Source: Chrysaora quinquecirrha
Lineage: Eukaryota; Cnidaria; Scyphozoa; Semaeostomeae; Pelagiidae
Length of the DNA stretch: 64,000 nucleotides
Direction of reading: 5' to 3'
Assembly (NCBI GenBank): GCA_014526335.1
Contig: JACTAT010000002.1
Coordinates: forward strand, 3,206,506 to 3,270,505
The translations under genes and the position numbers were made by a program. A model generated the notes under the pieces. It did not search any database and had not been told where the DNA came from. It saw only the letters and a program-made list of their open reading frames with translations. This document shows, in pieces, positions 1-10,195 of the stretch (position 1 is the stretch's first letter; every line of letters begins with the position of its first letter).

Positions 1-277
1 GCGAGGAAGGGTGCTCCGAGCACATTTTGACCTTACTTCGTTCGGATATGTTAAACAGCCCTTACTTTGGACTTTGTACTTGGTTATGTCAAACGGAACG
101 GAGACTTGTGACAAGTAAATTCACGAATTTGCTTTTGATTATTTGCTGCAGCTGCGCAGTACTAGTTGTTTCTGTGAGCAGTTTTGAGCAGTTTTAACCG
201 ATAACACAAGATGCCCTTTCATGATCAAATTTCCCCAAATGCAAATGTGTCAAATGTGTCGTTATTATACTTTTCAG

Positions 278-3200
278 GTTGCAAAAAGAAAACCTTACGT
301 CTTTGTACCTAATCTAAGTGAAGTTATTGGTGGAAGGTAAGAACTTGCAAATTTACGTAAATTTTGGGATCATTTACTGCTCGGGGGGATGGGTACTTCA
401 ATATGTAGACATACTGGACGTGCCGCTCATATGGATGGGTTTTTTCAACTGAAATTCTCTACACATGGGTCTGATATTCTGCTTGATTCTGGTTGATGAG
501 TTGGTATTTTAGGGTTTTCTTACCAATAGGTCCCATTATGATTTGCTGCAAAGTGGCTGGCAACCTTTCTACTTTGCATTTTGCTTTCGAAACGATGACT
601 TGTGGGTCAGAGATCCTTGAAAATCCTATCATACAAATGGGTCCTTTTGTCAAAGTCCAGATTCACGTCTAATCATGGTCACATTGAAGTACCCCTCGGG
701 ATTTACTGCTTTTTATACTGGTATACTGTGTCATTCAGATGTAATTGCTTGCATTGCTTAACTTTATGTGAGTTCTGATCAAAGGGGATCGAAGTCCAAT
801 AGAAGTGTTTAGAAAAAATGGTCTTGGTCCGTTGGTCCTATTTCGTACAAAATGCTCTTTGGTGTCCGATTATTATAATCTGTGATTAAACTGTTCTTTC
901 GTTGAATTTGCCGTAAAGGGCTTTGGCTATCTTTTTTATCATTAATCCTCTATCTGGAAGGAAATATACTGTACGATTTCATTATGAATGTCGGTTTAAG
1001 ATACCCTTGCTTCATGGGAGTCCTGACTCTGTCACAGTGAATTAAACGGTCAACGACAAGCGATGCTCTTCGGCAGAATAGAGAACAGACAATCAAAGCT
1101 GGAAATTTAATGACTTTCTTCTGCATTAGTCAATGCTAAAGAGGGCATAGCATAACGCTCAAATGGCTTAATGCAAGAATTCGTGGGATGTGTTGATCAA
1201 CTTGCTACCAGTTTCACGCAGTTGATTACCCTATATCCCCCAGAGGAAACCTTACTTAGCCCGCACGTTAACCCTGGTTAAAACTGTTGTTTCGGCACAA
1301 ATATACGCTCCTTAGAAGAGAGTGTGAAAGCGTATAGACCAGAGAATCACGAGAGGAAGATGTTCAAATTAACGGGAGCTTACTCGTTATTATTTTCGAG
1401 TGATGTCGCAAGTGTTTTCAAATTTTAGGCCCGTCAATAACATAAAGATTGATCTGCAACACAATACTGTATCTACTTAAAGGCCTTTCTCGTCTAATGT
1501 CGGTGTAAATTATAGATTACACGAAAATATTGGGGGATAAACTTAAACAGTCCTCAAAACTATTATAAGCAGCAATCTATCAAGTGCGATTTTACATGAT
1601 TGTACATTATAAATTTGCAATGCAGTGACGTCAATACAGGCTAAATACAGAACTGAGATTTCTCATAAACCTTTCCAATCTTCCATCTCTGTATTTAGCG
1701 GTTGTTGGGTTAAAATAAATTTTGCAATGGTTTTTCATGCTAATTGCCTTAAACTGTCTAAACCTGATCATCCTTCCCGTGCAATTTCTACTTTTAGTAA
1801 GTAGCAAAGAGCTATTAAGACTGTAAGGTTTAGCAACTTGTTTTTTTCTTCAAATCGGATCACATGTTTCTGCTATGTATCGGGGTCAGTAAAAATAGAA
1901 CTGTGACGATGTTGATGATGGTCACATGCTTCTTAAAGTTGTATATTCTTCCATTCATGATATAGTGAATAGAGTACTCGCTGGATTCGATACGCCTGTC
2001 CTTGGGTTAAACTAGAATGCACGGCCTCTGTGCTGGACTTCAGACTTTACACAGAAAGGTTACGTGTTTGATAAAGCTTATAAGACTTTCAAGGAGCGGG
2101 TTAGTTTGCTTGATTTGCTGGATAAGGTTTTATGGGACAGGGATCACTTCAGTTACTGGACTGATAAATTGGGGTGCTCATTTGGAAGGGGTGGTCTTTC
2201 GAGCAGAGCCAGGGGGTAGATGCGTTTACATATATATGCGGTTATATATTCCCATATACACGTTGGATAGTAGAATACTGTGCCCGATGTGAAATGAAGA
2301 TTACAGGATTGAGATATATTGTTGTATACTGTAGTGTTTTGGGACATCTGTCATATTCTGAGACATTTGTACGAAGAACATCGTACTTCAGTTGTAGATT
2401 TTTTTTAATAAGCAATTGGTCAAAAAGCAACTAGGGCTGAAATTTGTTAAATTTTTTGGTTGAGATAGCTTCCTTTATACAGTACATAATTGCAAACATA
2501 TCGATTGCATTGAAAAACAAGAAAAGAGCCAAAAGAGTTTTTATGGGGTACCAGTTATTCTGTGAGGGCTGAAGTACTTAATATTTTAAGCAACTTTGAG
2601 AGCTGAACCAAAAGTCTAGTTGCTTATTAAAAAAGAGTGTATTTGTGTTTGTTACCACGTATACTAATGATAACCAAGAAGTTAAATCACTGCTGCTGTT
2701 TATAAAGTTTTTAATAATAAATGTCATTCCTTTTCTCAGGTTATCCCAACATATATGCTCCGTGTTATTTCGTTTATTCTTCTCTTAAGTGAAATAGTTA
2801 TTTATCTTGCAACGTTTTCTCTGCAAACTAACGAATCAGCTTTCTGTGAGCTGACGTCTCTTTAAAATGTAAAGCTCTATAAGAGGAACAATACTTTTCG
2901 TCTGAATTTTCTCGTCCGAGCGACCATCGCTAGGGAGAGCAATTCTGCCAAGATATAATTTTGGTTAGAGGGGTTCAAAATTGCAAATAAAAGCCCCTAC
3001 CAAGCATTTTGATGTCACCCTGTTTTATTTCAAAGATTGCTTGTATTCCCTAATGATCTCTGTAATTTTCTTGTTACTTGAGTATAGGGTTTCGCCCAAA
3101 AATTAATTATGTATTAATTATTCTTGCAGGCTTCGACTACGGTACTCCACTGTTAGCAATACATACTACCGAGATTATGAGGATACCATTAATCCAAAGA

Positions 3201-5901
3201 CAAAGAATACCAAAAGCAACTGGGAAAGCGTCACATATGAGTCAACAGGAATTCAAAAATACAGAAATGAGACGCACGACGAGGTAGAAACATTTGCTGT
3301 CCCTTTAATTTCGCGCCCTTTTAATGTTCGCGCTCATTAAATCTACGCGTAAATATAATGGACACGTTTCTGTGCGAGAGACGCGCGAAATTAATCTCAA
3401 GTTATTCCTCGGATTTCGAAATTAATCTGAACTCTCCAAACTTGAAATCTGTCCGAATTACTCTGAAATCAAAATTAATTGAAACTGGGAAACGATTGAA
3501 CTTAGAAAAGTCAAACGCATCAAACTAGCCATGGAGAGTGAGCTCCCAAGCTCCTTCCAATCAGAGGCGGACTGGCAGCGAATCTCAAGGGTTGCTATTT
3601 TCCAATAAAAGGGGCCTGATTTTACTATAGCGATTTTTGCTTCTAGCGAGCTCCTCCGTAAAAAATCAATTCGAGGCAAGGGCCACTGTTCATGTAAAAT
3701 ACTTCTTTCCTTATTTGCGATATTTCGATGGCAAAATCGTCTCCCTTTATACATATTTTCGCATATCTGTATTTTCTTGCTTCCATATTTTTGTGCGCAT
3801 ATGCTGATTATCTTTTTATGTTTACTTTTTCCAATTATCTGCATTGAGAAACAATTTTTGTCATTTCCAACTGTTTTCAGACTGAGCGACACCAATCCAA
3901 ATCTCTTTGAAATCCCAAGAAATCGAAGAGATTTGCTCAAGAAACAACAGAAAGAGTTTGTTAAAGGTCCTATTATAAGAAGGCCCGGGTTGCAATCGCA
4001 ACCTAGCATTCCTGCCAGTCCGCCCCTGCTTCCAATAGAGGCATCCACGGAAGAGTTTCACTCCTTTGTTTTTATTTAGAATTTTTAAAGGAAGTTCTGG
4101 GAATAATTTCCTTAGTTACGTATACTTGCCGCAGCTTTGACTGAGCCCAACCACGTTGAATTCGTAAGGAAATTATTTCCCGAATTCCCTCCGAAAATCC
4201 TTAATAAATACAAAGGAATTAGACTTATTACCTGAATCGTAATTATCACTATCGAGTTCAAATGCTGGACGCTCAAACTACAGTTTGAGTGATCTCGGTT
4301 TGGTGTTAGTCTCGTTTTGATGAGTGTTAACTGGGACTCAGGTTCAGGTAATAAGTCCACAAAGGAATGGCATAAGTGGCTACCGTCTTTTGCTGAAGCC
4401 TCTAGGTGAAAAGGCAAATGAAATCACGAGGTGTGGTCGCATCTACGATTCAAGAGGGAGCCCTGGCGCGCGTATCACTGCTGAGTACTTAGATAAGCAT
4501 TTTGCTATCCGGTTGCCCCCTTGTGCTTATTACAGAAACCTACACCTTGAAAAGTAGCAAATCTGTTTGGCTAGCATCTCTGCTATCAATATTGCCGTAG
4601 ATTTTACCGATTCACAAACTATGCAATGCAAAATGTAGCTAATGCTAATGAAAAAAGTTCTTTTTGTCTGCTGTATGGTTGCTCTAATTTTATAACAAAA
4701 CAGCTTAAAACAAAATATAATATCTTTAATATATACTCGTGTATAATATCTGAATTATATCCCTATATTTTATGTTATATTTATAATATCTATATGTATA
4801 CTATATCTTAGTCAATGATATCTTTCCAGCTTTTCCTTGGTCGCCAACCAAACCATGACCGAGCGTGTCTTTCTTGGAAATTTGATTTCGCAGCTTCTGG
4901 GCTTGTTATTGATACAGTTCAAGTAATGGTTGAAGCTGTTCAAATGCCTTACAACAAATTGGAGCTCTTCATTGAAGGAGATGATAAGAAAGTTTCCACA
5001 GATCTCAAAGAAGGTAAGGTTCCTATTATTTTCTTAAAAATATATTACTTTCTATTCCCTTTCAGGATTTTAGAGTATCTAAGCCCGTGGCCAACCATAA
5101 AACAGTCTTGGTCAAACATTTGAGATTTGCTTTACAAACAATGTTTGACCGTCTGGCGTCTGGCTACCTTGCAAAACATTGCTTGACAAGCAGAACTTGC
5201 TTGGCAATGTTTTTGAAAAACTTGAAAAAATTTCTGCTGGCTTTCGGCAAAAAACATACGATTAGCACCGTTTGGTGATGTGGCCAGACGATCAAACATT
5301 TTGTTCGACAAGCAAATTTCACAACAAATGTTTGATCCTTTGGTCAGGGCCAAAGACGTTATTTCTTGTCTCTGAAATTCTAAGAGAAGATTGTTTGGTC
5401 CTCCCCGGCTTTTTTCTTACTTGACGCATAAAAAATATGTTGGACGAGCATTGTTCTGCAACGTGGCCAAACGGTAAAACGTTTTGTTTGACAAGCAAAT
5501 TTCAAATGTTTCACAAACGATGTTTGCTTGTGTGGCCAAGGCTAAATGTTTGAAAACTTTAACCTGGAATAGAATGATAAGCCCCATTTTCTCGATTAGT
5601 AATGCGTCAAAATTCGTATCCTGTTTTTTAACTGCGAATTGATAAATGTACTTCAACTCTTATATTTGCATTTATTCAAAATTAGAATTTTCTTTTAATC
5701 TTTTTAGAGGTAAATTATTCGAAATTCAAAGAGTTGGAGGGATCATCCGCTGTGGTTGTCAGAGTCGTGATATCTGCTGAAAAACCTGGCTGCGACTCTA
5801 AGCTTTTCTTGCAGTCAACGGCAGCTAGAAAGTATGATTGCCCGCTTGACATTAACATCAGGCTGAAGGTAATTCGTAATTCTGTTATTCTGTCCTTCTA
5901 G
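278..5901 (+). CDS. NGLY1: NGLY1 peptide:N-glycanase, C-terminal PAW domain (partial, 5' end outside window)
   Basis: Exons seen: 278-336, 3130-3283, 4830-5013, 5708-5901 (last exon open to TAG at 5899-5901). The phases join without a break. The product matches the C-terminal PAW domain of peptide-N(4)-(N-acetyl-beta-glucosaminyl)asparagine amidase, the cytosolic enzyme that removes N-glycans from misfolded ER-exported glycoproteins; PAW binds the mannose part of the glycan. Recognisable blocks are LRLRYS, SNWESV, FLGRQ, LSWKFDF and the final CPLDINIRLK, which line up with human YLARKE, ISWKFE and CLEIIIKF. The catalytic transglutaminase-like core and any PUB domain must lie upstream of base 1. 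The Trp of the usual TDW block is replaced (NETHDEL). The 3' end is uncertain: either read-through to TAG at 5899, or splicing at 5868 (AAG|gtaatt) into the next C2 exon at 6513, which is in the same phase. Confidence 0.85.
337..3129 (+). other. Long NGLY1 intron, no gene seen
   Basis: This 2.8-kb stretch lies between two phase-matched PAW exons. I see no exon with conserved protein in it. It contains one TA-flanked MITE (2397-2639). The short open frames around 2017-2434 overlap each other on both strands and show no family signal. Confidence 0.6.
2397..2639. mobile_element. MITE, AATAAGCAACT-terminus family
   Basis: Left end TTTTTTTTAATAAGCAA and right end TTGCTTATTAAAAAA are inverted copies, flanked by TA on both sides (2395-2396 and 2640-2641). 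Internal copies of the same AAGCAACT unit occur near each end. No coding capacity. A second, incomplete copy lies at about 26680-26859. Confidence 0.65.
4099..4368. repeat. Two adjacent hairpin repeats in NGLY1 intron
   Basis: 4099-4114 (GGGAATAATTTCCTTA) is inverted at 4165-4181. Next to it, AGACTTATTACCTGAA (4221-4236) is inverted at 4343-4357, and both outer sides carry the same 10-mer ACAAAGGAAT (4210-4219 and 4359-4368), which could be a target duplication of a ~140-bp foldback element. The open frame at 3777-4079 upstream ends in a stop if joined in phase to exon 3130-3283, so I do not call it an exon. Confidence 0.5.
5087..5560. repeat. CAAACATT/AATGTTTG palindromic repeat, Harbinger-MITE related
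   Basis: This intronic block of NGLY1 is made of alternating CAAACATT and AATGTTTG units with GTGGCCAAAC-type spacers. The same motifs build the TTA-flanked MITE at 38285-38590 and the degenerate copies at 14045-14120 and 59765-60345. Ends are not sharp here; two head-to-head copies may be merged. Confidence 0.5.
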
Positions 5902-6512
5902 AAAAGACTATTTTAGACCTTCTTCGCCTATGTTTAAACCCATGGTGTTGCTGTTCGTGACCTTGAATCTATGACATAGCTTGTTTTAAACAGTCAGATT
6001 AAAAAGGTTATGGATTAGACCGATCTCCTGAGAATCATGTTCAACAAGCTTGCAATCAATGCAACTGTCCATCTTTCTGGAGTTGGTAAATGCAATCTTA
6101 GTCTACCACATCCATGATATAAGTATATGAAGAAAGTTACTGGTATGCATCAGCTATGTAATGCAACCATTATATAGCTTGCTTCTTACTTGCTTACCGG
6201 TATGACTTGCGGTCGAAGGCCCGTAGCTATCCACTTTGAGACCCCCGTCAGATTGTAGTAACTTTCCACTGCAAAAGCCATAACCCGATCTTTTGCTTGT
6301 TGTTACGGCATACTGCAGTGTTGATTATGTATCACGCTAGTGCTAGCACTATCATGTCATGGATACGCAATACTGTGGTGGGTTGTTTTGGTAACTATAG
6401 TGTATTTTTTGCTGTATGCCGTAATGAATGCAGTGCAAAACCAACGTGAGTTGTGCTCAGATAACATGAACCTGAACAAAATCAACGAAAACCCCTATTT
6501 TCTCCTTCACAG

Positions 6513-8061
6513 CGCCCTGTGGTCGCAGCTGGTAGAAGCCTTTTACTTTTGGGCTTGATGTACAGTAAAGAACAACATATTGACCTGCGAAAGAGACCTT
6601 GGCGAAGAAGACCTCAACATGAAACAGATAAAGGCTTTCTGTATATTCATGTTCACGAGGCTAAACGACTACCGTCAAGAATGTCAGGCACACTGCCAGA
6701 CCCATTAGTTAAATGGTGAGTATCAATGGCACAGACGTATAGGCTAGCATGTTAATTGCTACTGCTTCTTTGTTGTTTCTGTTCTTTCGTGTACCTTCTA
6801 CCTTTACCAGCTTGTATCCATTTAATAGAATGCTCTTTTTCTCTAGCAAACTTATGGTAGATGACAGAGGCTTAACTTGTAAGACTCTGCGCGCAAGGAA
6901 ATCCGTGAATCCAGTCTGGGACGAACAACATGTGGTCGAAGGTATTTCACTTGAAACTGTGAAATCAGCAAAGTTGGAAATTAAGGTCATGCACGATGTT
7001 CTTTCATTTAATAAAAATAAAAGACGAGAAATACTTGGAACGTCAACAATTGAATCATGTAGTGGATCTGAATCGGTAAGAATGCAGACTTCCTTGACTT
7101 AACTTGACTTGACTTGCTTTTGTTTGACTTGACTTGAGTTGACTTGACTTGACTTGACTTGACTTGACTTGACTTGACTTGACTTGACTTGACTTGACTG
7201 GACATGACTTGACTTGGCTTGACTTGACTTGACTTGACTTGACTTGACTTAACTTGACTTGACTTGACTTGACTTGACTTGACTTTTAAAATGAATGTCT
7301 GTGATTTGTTCATTGATATATGTTCTATTTCGTAGATATCTGGCGATGAAGATACTCCACAATCATCGCAAATACAACAAAGAAAAGGAAGTCATGAGTT
7401 TTCAGAAATGTCTTGCACCAGATTAAATGACTATGATCGATCGATCGATTCTAGAAAAAGTAGCTTTGAGGAAGACATTATCGATGTCTTTATGAACGGC
7501 TCAAGCTTAGAAAACAAACCTTTTCATGAAAATTTCAGTGAAAGTTGCTTGAATAAACACATATCTGTGTCACTGACAAGTTTACAAAGTGCTGCAAAGA
7601 ACTCGATTTCTGAAATAGACGAAGGAGGTAAGAGCTCGTGGAGAGCACCTTTGAAGTGGAGAGGTTTTGGAAAGGTTCTGGGGCGAGGTAATAAACAAAG
7701 CAGTAAAGGCAACTCAAACTTGAAAAGACCATCAATAGTACTAAGCAATAGTCAAGAAACAATCGTTGTACTAAACCCTGATAATAAAAATGAAGAAGGC
7801 CTGAAGAATCTCTCTGATGAGATTATATCAGAAAATGATGACGTCCAGCAATCAATGTCATGCAATAACTTATTAGTATCAACAGACGATACTAATGGTG
7901 ATCGAAGGAGCACGTTGACACCAACGGGGACCCAAAATGGTTTATTGGAGCCTTTTGCTCAGTTGCAGCAAACTGCGAAGCTGGCATCGACTCACTGGGA
8001 TAAAATAGCAGAACATCAAGATCAATGGGTGTACTGTTGGCATCCGTTGACTCTACGATAA
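6513..8061 (+). CDS. C2-domain protein with long disordered insertion (5' end uncertain)
   Basis: Exons 6513-6715, 6847-7075 and 7336-8061 join in phase (385 codons to TAA). Residues about 41-140 form a C2 domain of synaptotagmin type: GFLYIHVHEAKRLP, LPDPLVKCKL, VNPVWDE, and a final strand pair ending REILGTSTI. A Ser/Asn/Glu-rich segment of roughly 215 residues follows without predicted fold. The last 26 residues (STHWDKIAEHQ, then QWVYCWHPL) resemble the closing HW...WHxL strand of synaptotagmin C2B domains, so the C2 fold may be interrupted by the insertion. Loop 3 has one Asp (MHDVLS), so calcium binding is doubtful. The start is not resolved. An 18-nt exon 6428-6445 (ATG, donor gtgagt) would give a short separate start; alternatively the exon continues from NGLY1 at 5868 in the same phase. 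Possible role: membrane or vesicle binding, by family only. Confidence 0.7.
7091..7286. repeat. Pentanucleotide array (TTGAC)n
   Basis: About 40 copies of TTGAC with few variants, inside the intron between the second and third C2-gene exons. On the minus strand it stays open as an SSQVK repeat, which is only a by-product of the 5-bp period and lacks a gene context. Confidence 0.95.
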
Positions 8062-9183
8062 ATTCATCATGATTAGACTTCATAAAGTGTGTTTCAAACA
8101 TTGGCTGGCCAGATTTTGGTTTGATATTAGACTCGCTGTAATTTATTGCTGGTAAGAACAGAGAGTGAGCAGTCGCTTGTTGGACCTTAGTGGCGGCAAC
8201 CACAAAGATGGACATTGGTGGCAAAGCTAAGCTGGTTTAGTATGGGACAGGTACTAAACCATTAGTTGATAAACCATAATTCAAGAGATTGCTGAAATAT
8301 AATTTCGACATTGAGAACTGCAGAAAGGTTTTCAGGGCTGGGAAAACACGACTGCTGAGAATTCAAATTTGGTCTCAGGATTAAGAAAATCTTCTTATCG
8401 TGACCATTAAAATATTGCAGGACATTTTCACTAGAAGGTAAAACATCGACTTGACTTGACTTGACTTGTTTGACCTGACCTGACCTGACCTGACCTGACC
8501 TGACCTGACCTGACCTGACCTGACCTGACCTGACCTGACCTGACCTGACCTGACCTGACCATACCTTACCTCACCTGACCTGACTTGACTTGACTTGACT
8601 TGCCTTGACGTGACCTAACCAGACCTAACCAGAGCTGACCTAACCAGACCTAACCAAACCTGACCTGACCTGACCTGACCTGACCTACCTTACCTGACTC
8701 GACTCGACTCGACTTGACTGACCTATTTTGAAAGACTTGAAAAGCAACAGTTTTTCTTGAATAATGTACCATCAATACTACTGTAATACGATATGGTGTT
8801 TGTCCTGTTTGTGCAAGAATAATCCTTGAAACTCTAATGAATGTTAAAAAAACGAAGAAGGGTTTGCGCTGTGAACACTGGGAGAATAACGGCATTGTAA
8901 CGTTAATAAATGCAATGTGGACATAGCTCATAACATCATGTAAACACATGATGAGAAGCAATGTATTATATAATGAATTATGTTTTAAGTTTTAGATGAT
9001 GTAGTTTAAATGAGTTAAATAAAAACATTGGATTCTGTGCTTCGAAATTGTAAATAAGCATAATGGTTATTGGTTAATGATAGAAGAACTCAGTAAACAT
9101 TCTTCGTAATAAATTGAAAATCAAAATCCACTGAAAATTGTAAGAAATATAATTTTGGAAATGTTGATCATTTGTAATGTTTA
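8062..9183. other. 3' flank of the C2 gene, no further gene
   Basis: After the stop at 8059-8061 I see no coding signal. The stretch carries the TGACC array (8447-8726). A canonical AATAAA at 9018-9023 would put the array inside a long 3' UTR if it is used. Confidence 0.5.
8447..8726. repeat. Pentanucleotide array (TGACC)n with TTGAC and CTGACT edges
   Basis: The core is pure TGACC for more than 100 bp, with mixed CCAGACCTAA variants in the middle and TTGAC/TCGAC variants on both edges. It lies about 1.2 kb from the TTGAC array and differs from it by one base per unit, so the two probably share origin. Confidence 0.95.
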
Positions 9184-9589
9184 CACGCTTTTTTTTTATA
9201 AGGAACCTACCTCAAGGCCTAGTTCTTAAAGTTCCTTATTTTTGGGCCTCTTTTGAGACAATTGTAGTTCCAAAAGTTCCTTAATAGTTCCTTAATTTTA
9301 ACTGCACATACATTGGTCTTAACAATAAAAGAGAGACATTTGCATGTGAGCAAAGCTCGAGACTACTCAAAGAAACATTGGATACATGCTTAACGTACAA
9401 TTTATGTGATTTCCGACTGCAAATGAATGGAACCGGCTTTCTAATTCTTGATTATTGGCAGTGATAAAAGTATTCAACATTCATGAGTTCCTTAATGATT
9501 TTCTCTTTAGTAGTATAAGTTCTTTAAATTTTCGGGCCTTCTACATGTAGGTTCCTTATAAAGTGGTTCCTTATAAAAAAAAAAGCGTG
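9184..9589. mobile_element. MITE, CACGC-T-run-ATAAGGAACC family, full copy
   Basis: Terminal inverted repeats CACGCTTTTTTTTTATAAGG / CCTTATAAAAAAAAAAGCGTG, flanked by TA (9182-9183, 9590-9591). The interior carries many copies of GTTCCTTA / TAAGGAAC. Related copies: 26252-26608, 37770-38162 and the relic 36206-36475; more distant cousins at 13199-13583, 18799-18930 and 63204-63586. Non-coding. Confidence 0.85.
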
Positions 9590-9591
9590 TA

Positions 9592-9893
9592 TGACTTTTA
9601 ATTTGATATTTTATGATTTGTTTCTTATCAAGCTCGATCAGTTTCATTCGTTATTCACCAAAATTTTGCTTCACGAAACCTTTAACCCTACAACTCGTTA
9701 AAATCTAAAAATTAAAATACTGTGGTAATTGGACACATGAAATCTCCACCAGAACCCCCTTTGCTGACCTCTCCTTTCCCTTTTTTGCCTTCTTGGCTTC
9801 CCGCCACAACGATCTCCTTCTCCGTTCGTTCAGTTCAAATTGTTTAATTGTTTTATTGTTTCAAGGTTCAAATCGAAAACGAGGTTGGTCATG
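9592..9893. promoter_or_regulatory. Probable original METTL2 upstream region, displaced by the hAT element
   Basis: This pyrimidine-rich, gene-free stretch ends at the left target duplication of the hAT element; its continuation is the METTL2 start codon at 12441. If METTL2 transcription originally began just upstream of its ATG, its promoter and 5' leader lie here, now 2.5 kb away. Inference from position only; no TATA box or initiator is evident. Confidence 0.35.
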
Positions 9894-10195
9894 GTTTTGA
9901 ACAGTGCTCTCACTTTTGAGGAAATTTCCTTAAACTGAGGAATTTTGCCGACTTTTGAGGAGCTTTTTAAGGAATCTAAATTTTTAAGGAACTTCTAAGG
10001 AATTTTCAAATTTAACACCAAAGAAGAAAATATAATCCATAATATACTCCATAATTGAACATAACATAACAAAATTCCATAACAGAACAAAAAAGACCAA
10101 AACAATAAGAATTCTTGAAAGTTATTACTTAAAAACTACTGTTCATCGATCATAGCAAGCTCCTGCCGGATAATTCATTGTGTACAGGTGTGAGC

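Noticed and set aside
3777..4079. Open frame after an AG acceptor at 3879-3880, possible NGLY1 exon
   Set aside because: Joined in phase to exon 3130-3283 it stops after nine codons, and direct splicing 3283|4830 reproduces the PAW alignment with only one gapped residue. The sequence is also open on the minus strand (3458-4048) and looks like repeat.
7008..7313. Minus-strand open frame with SSQVK repeats
   Set aside because: It is the translation of a TTGAC pentanucleotide array; a 5-bp unit without stops in this frame is open by necessity.
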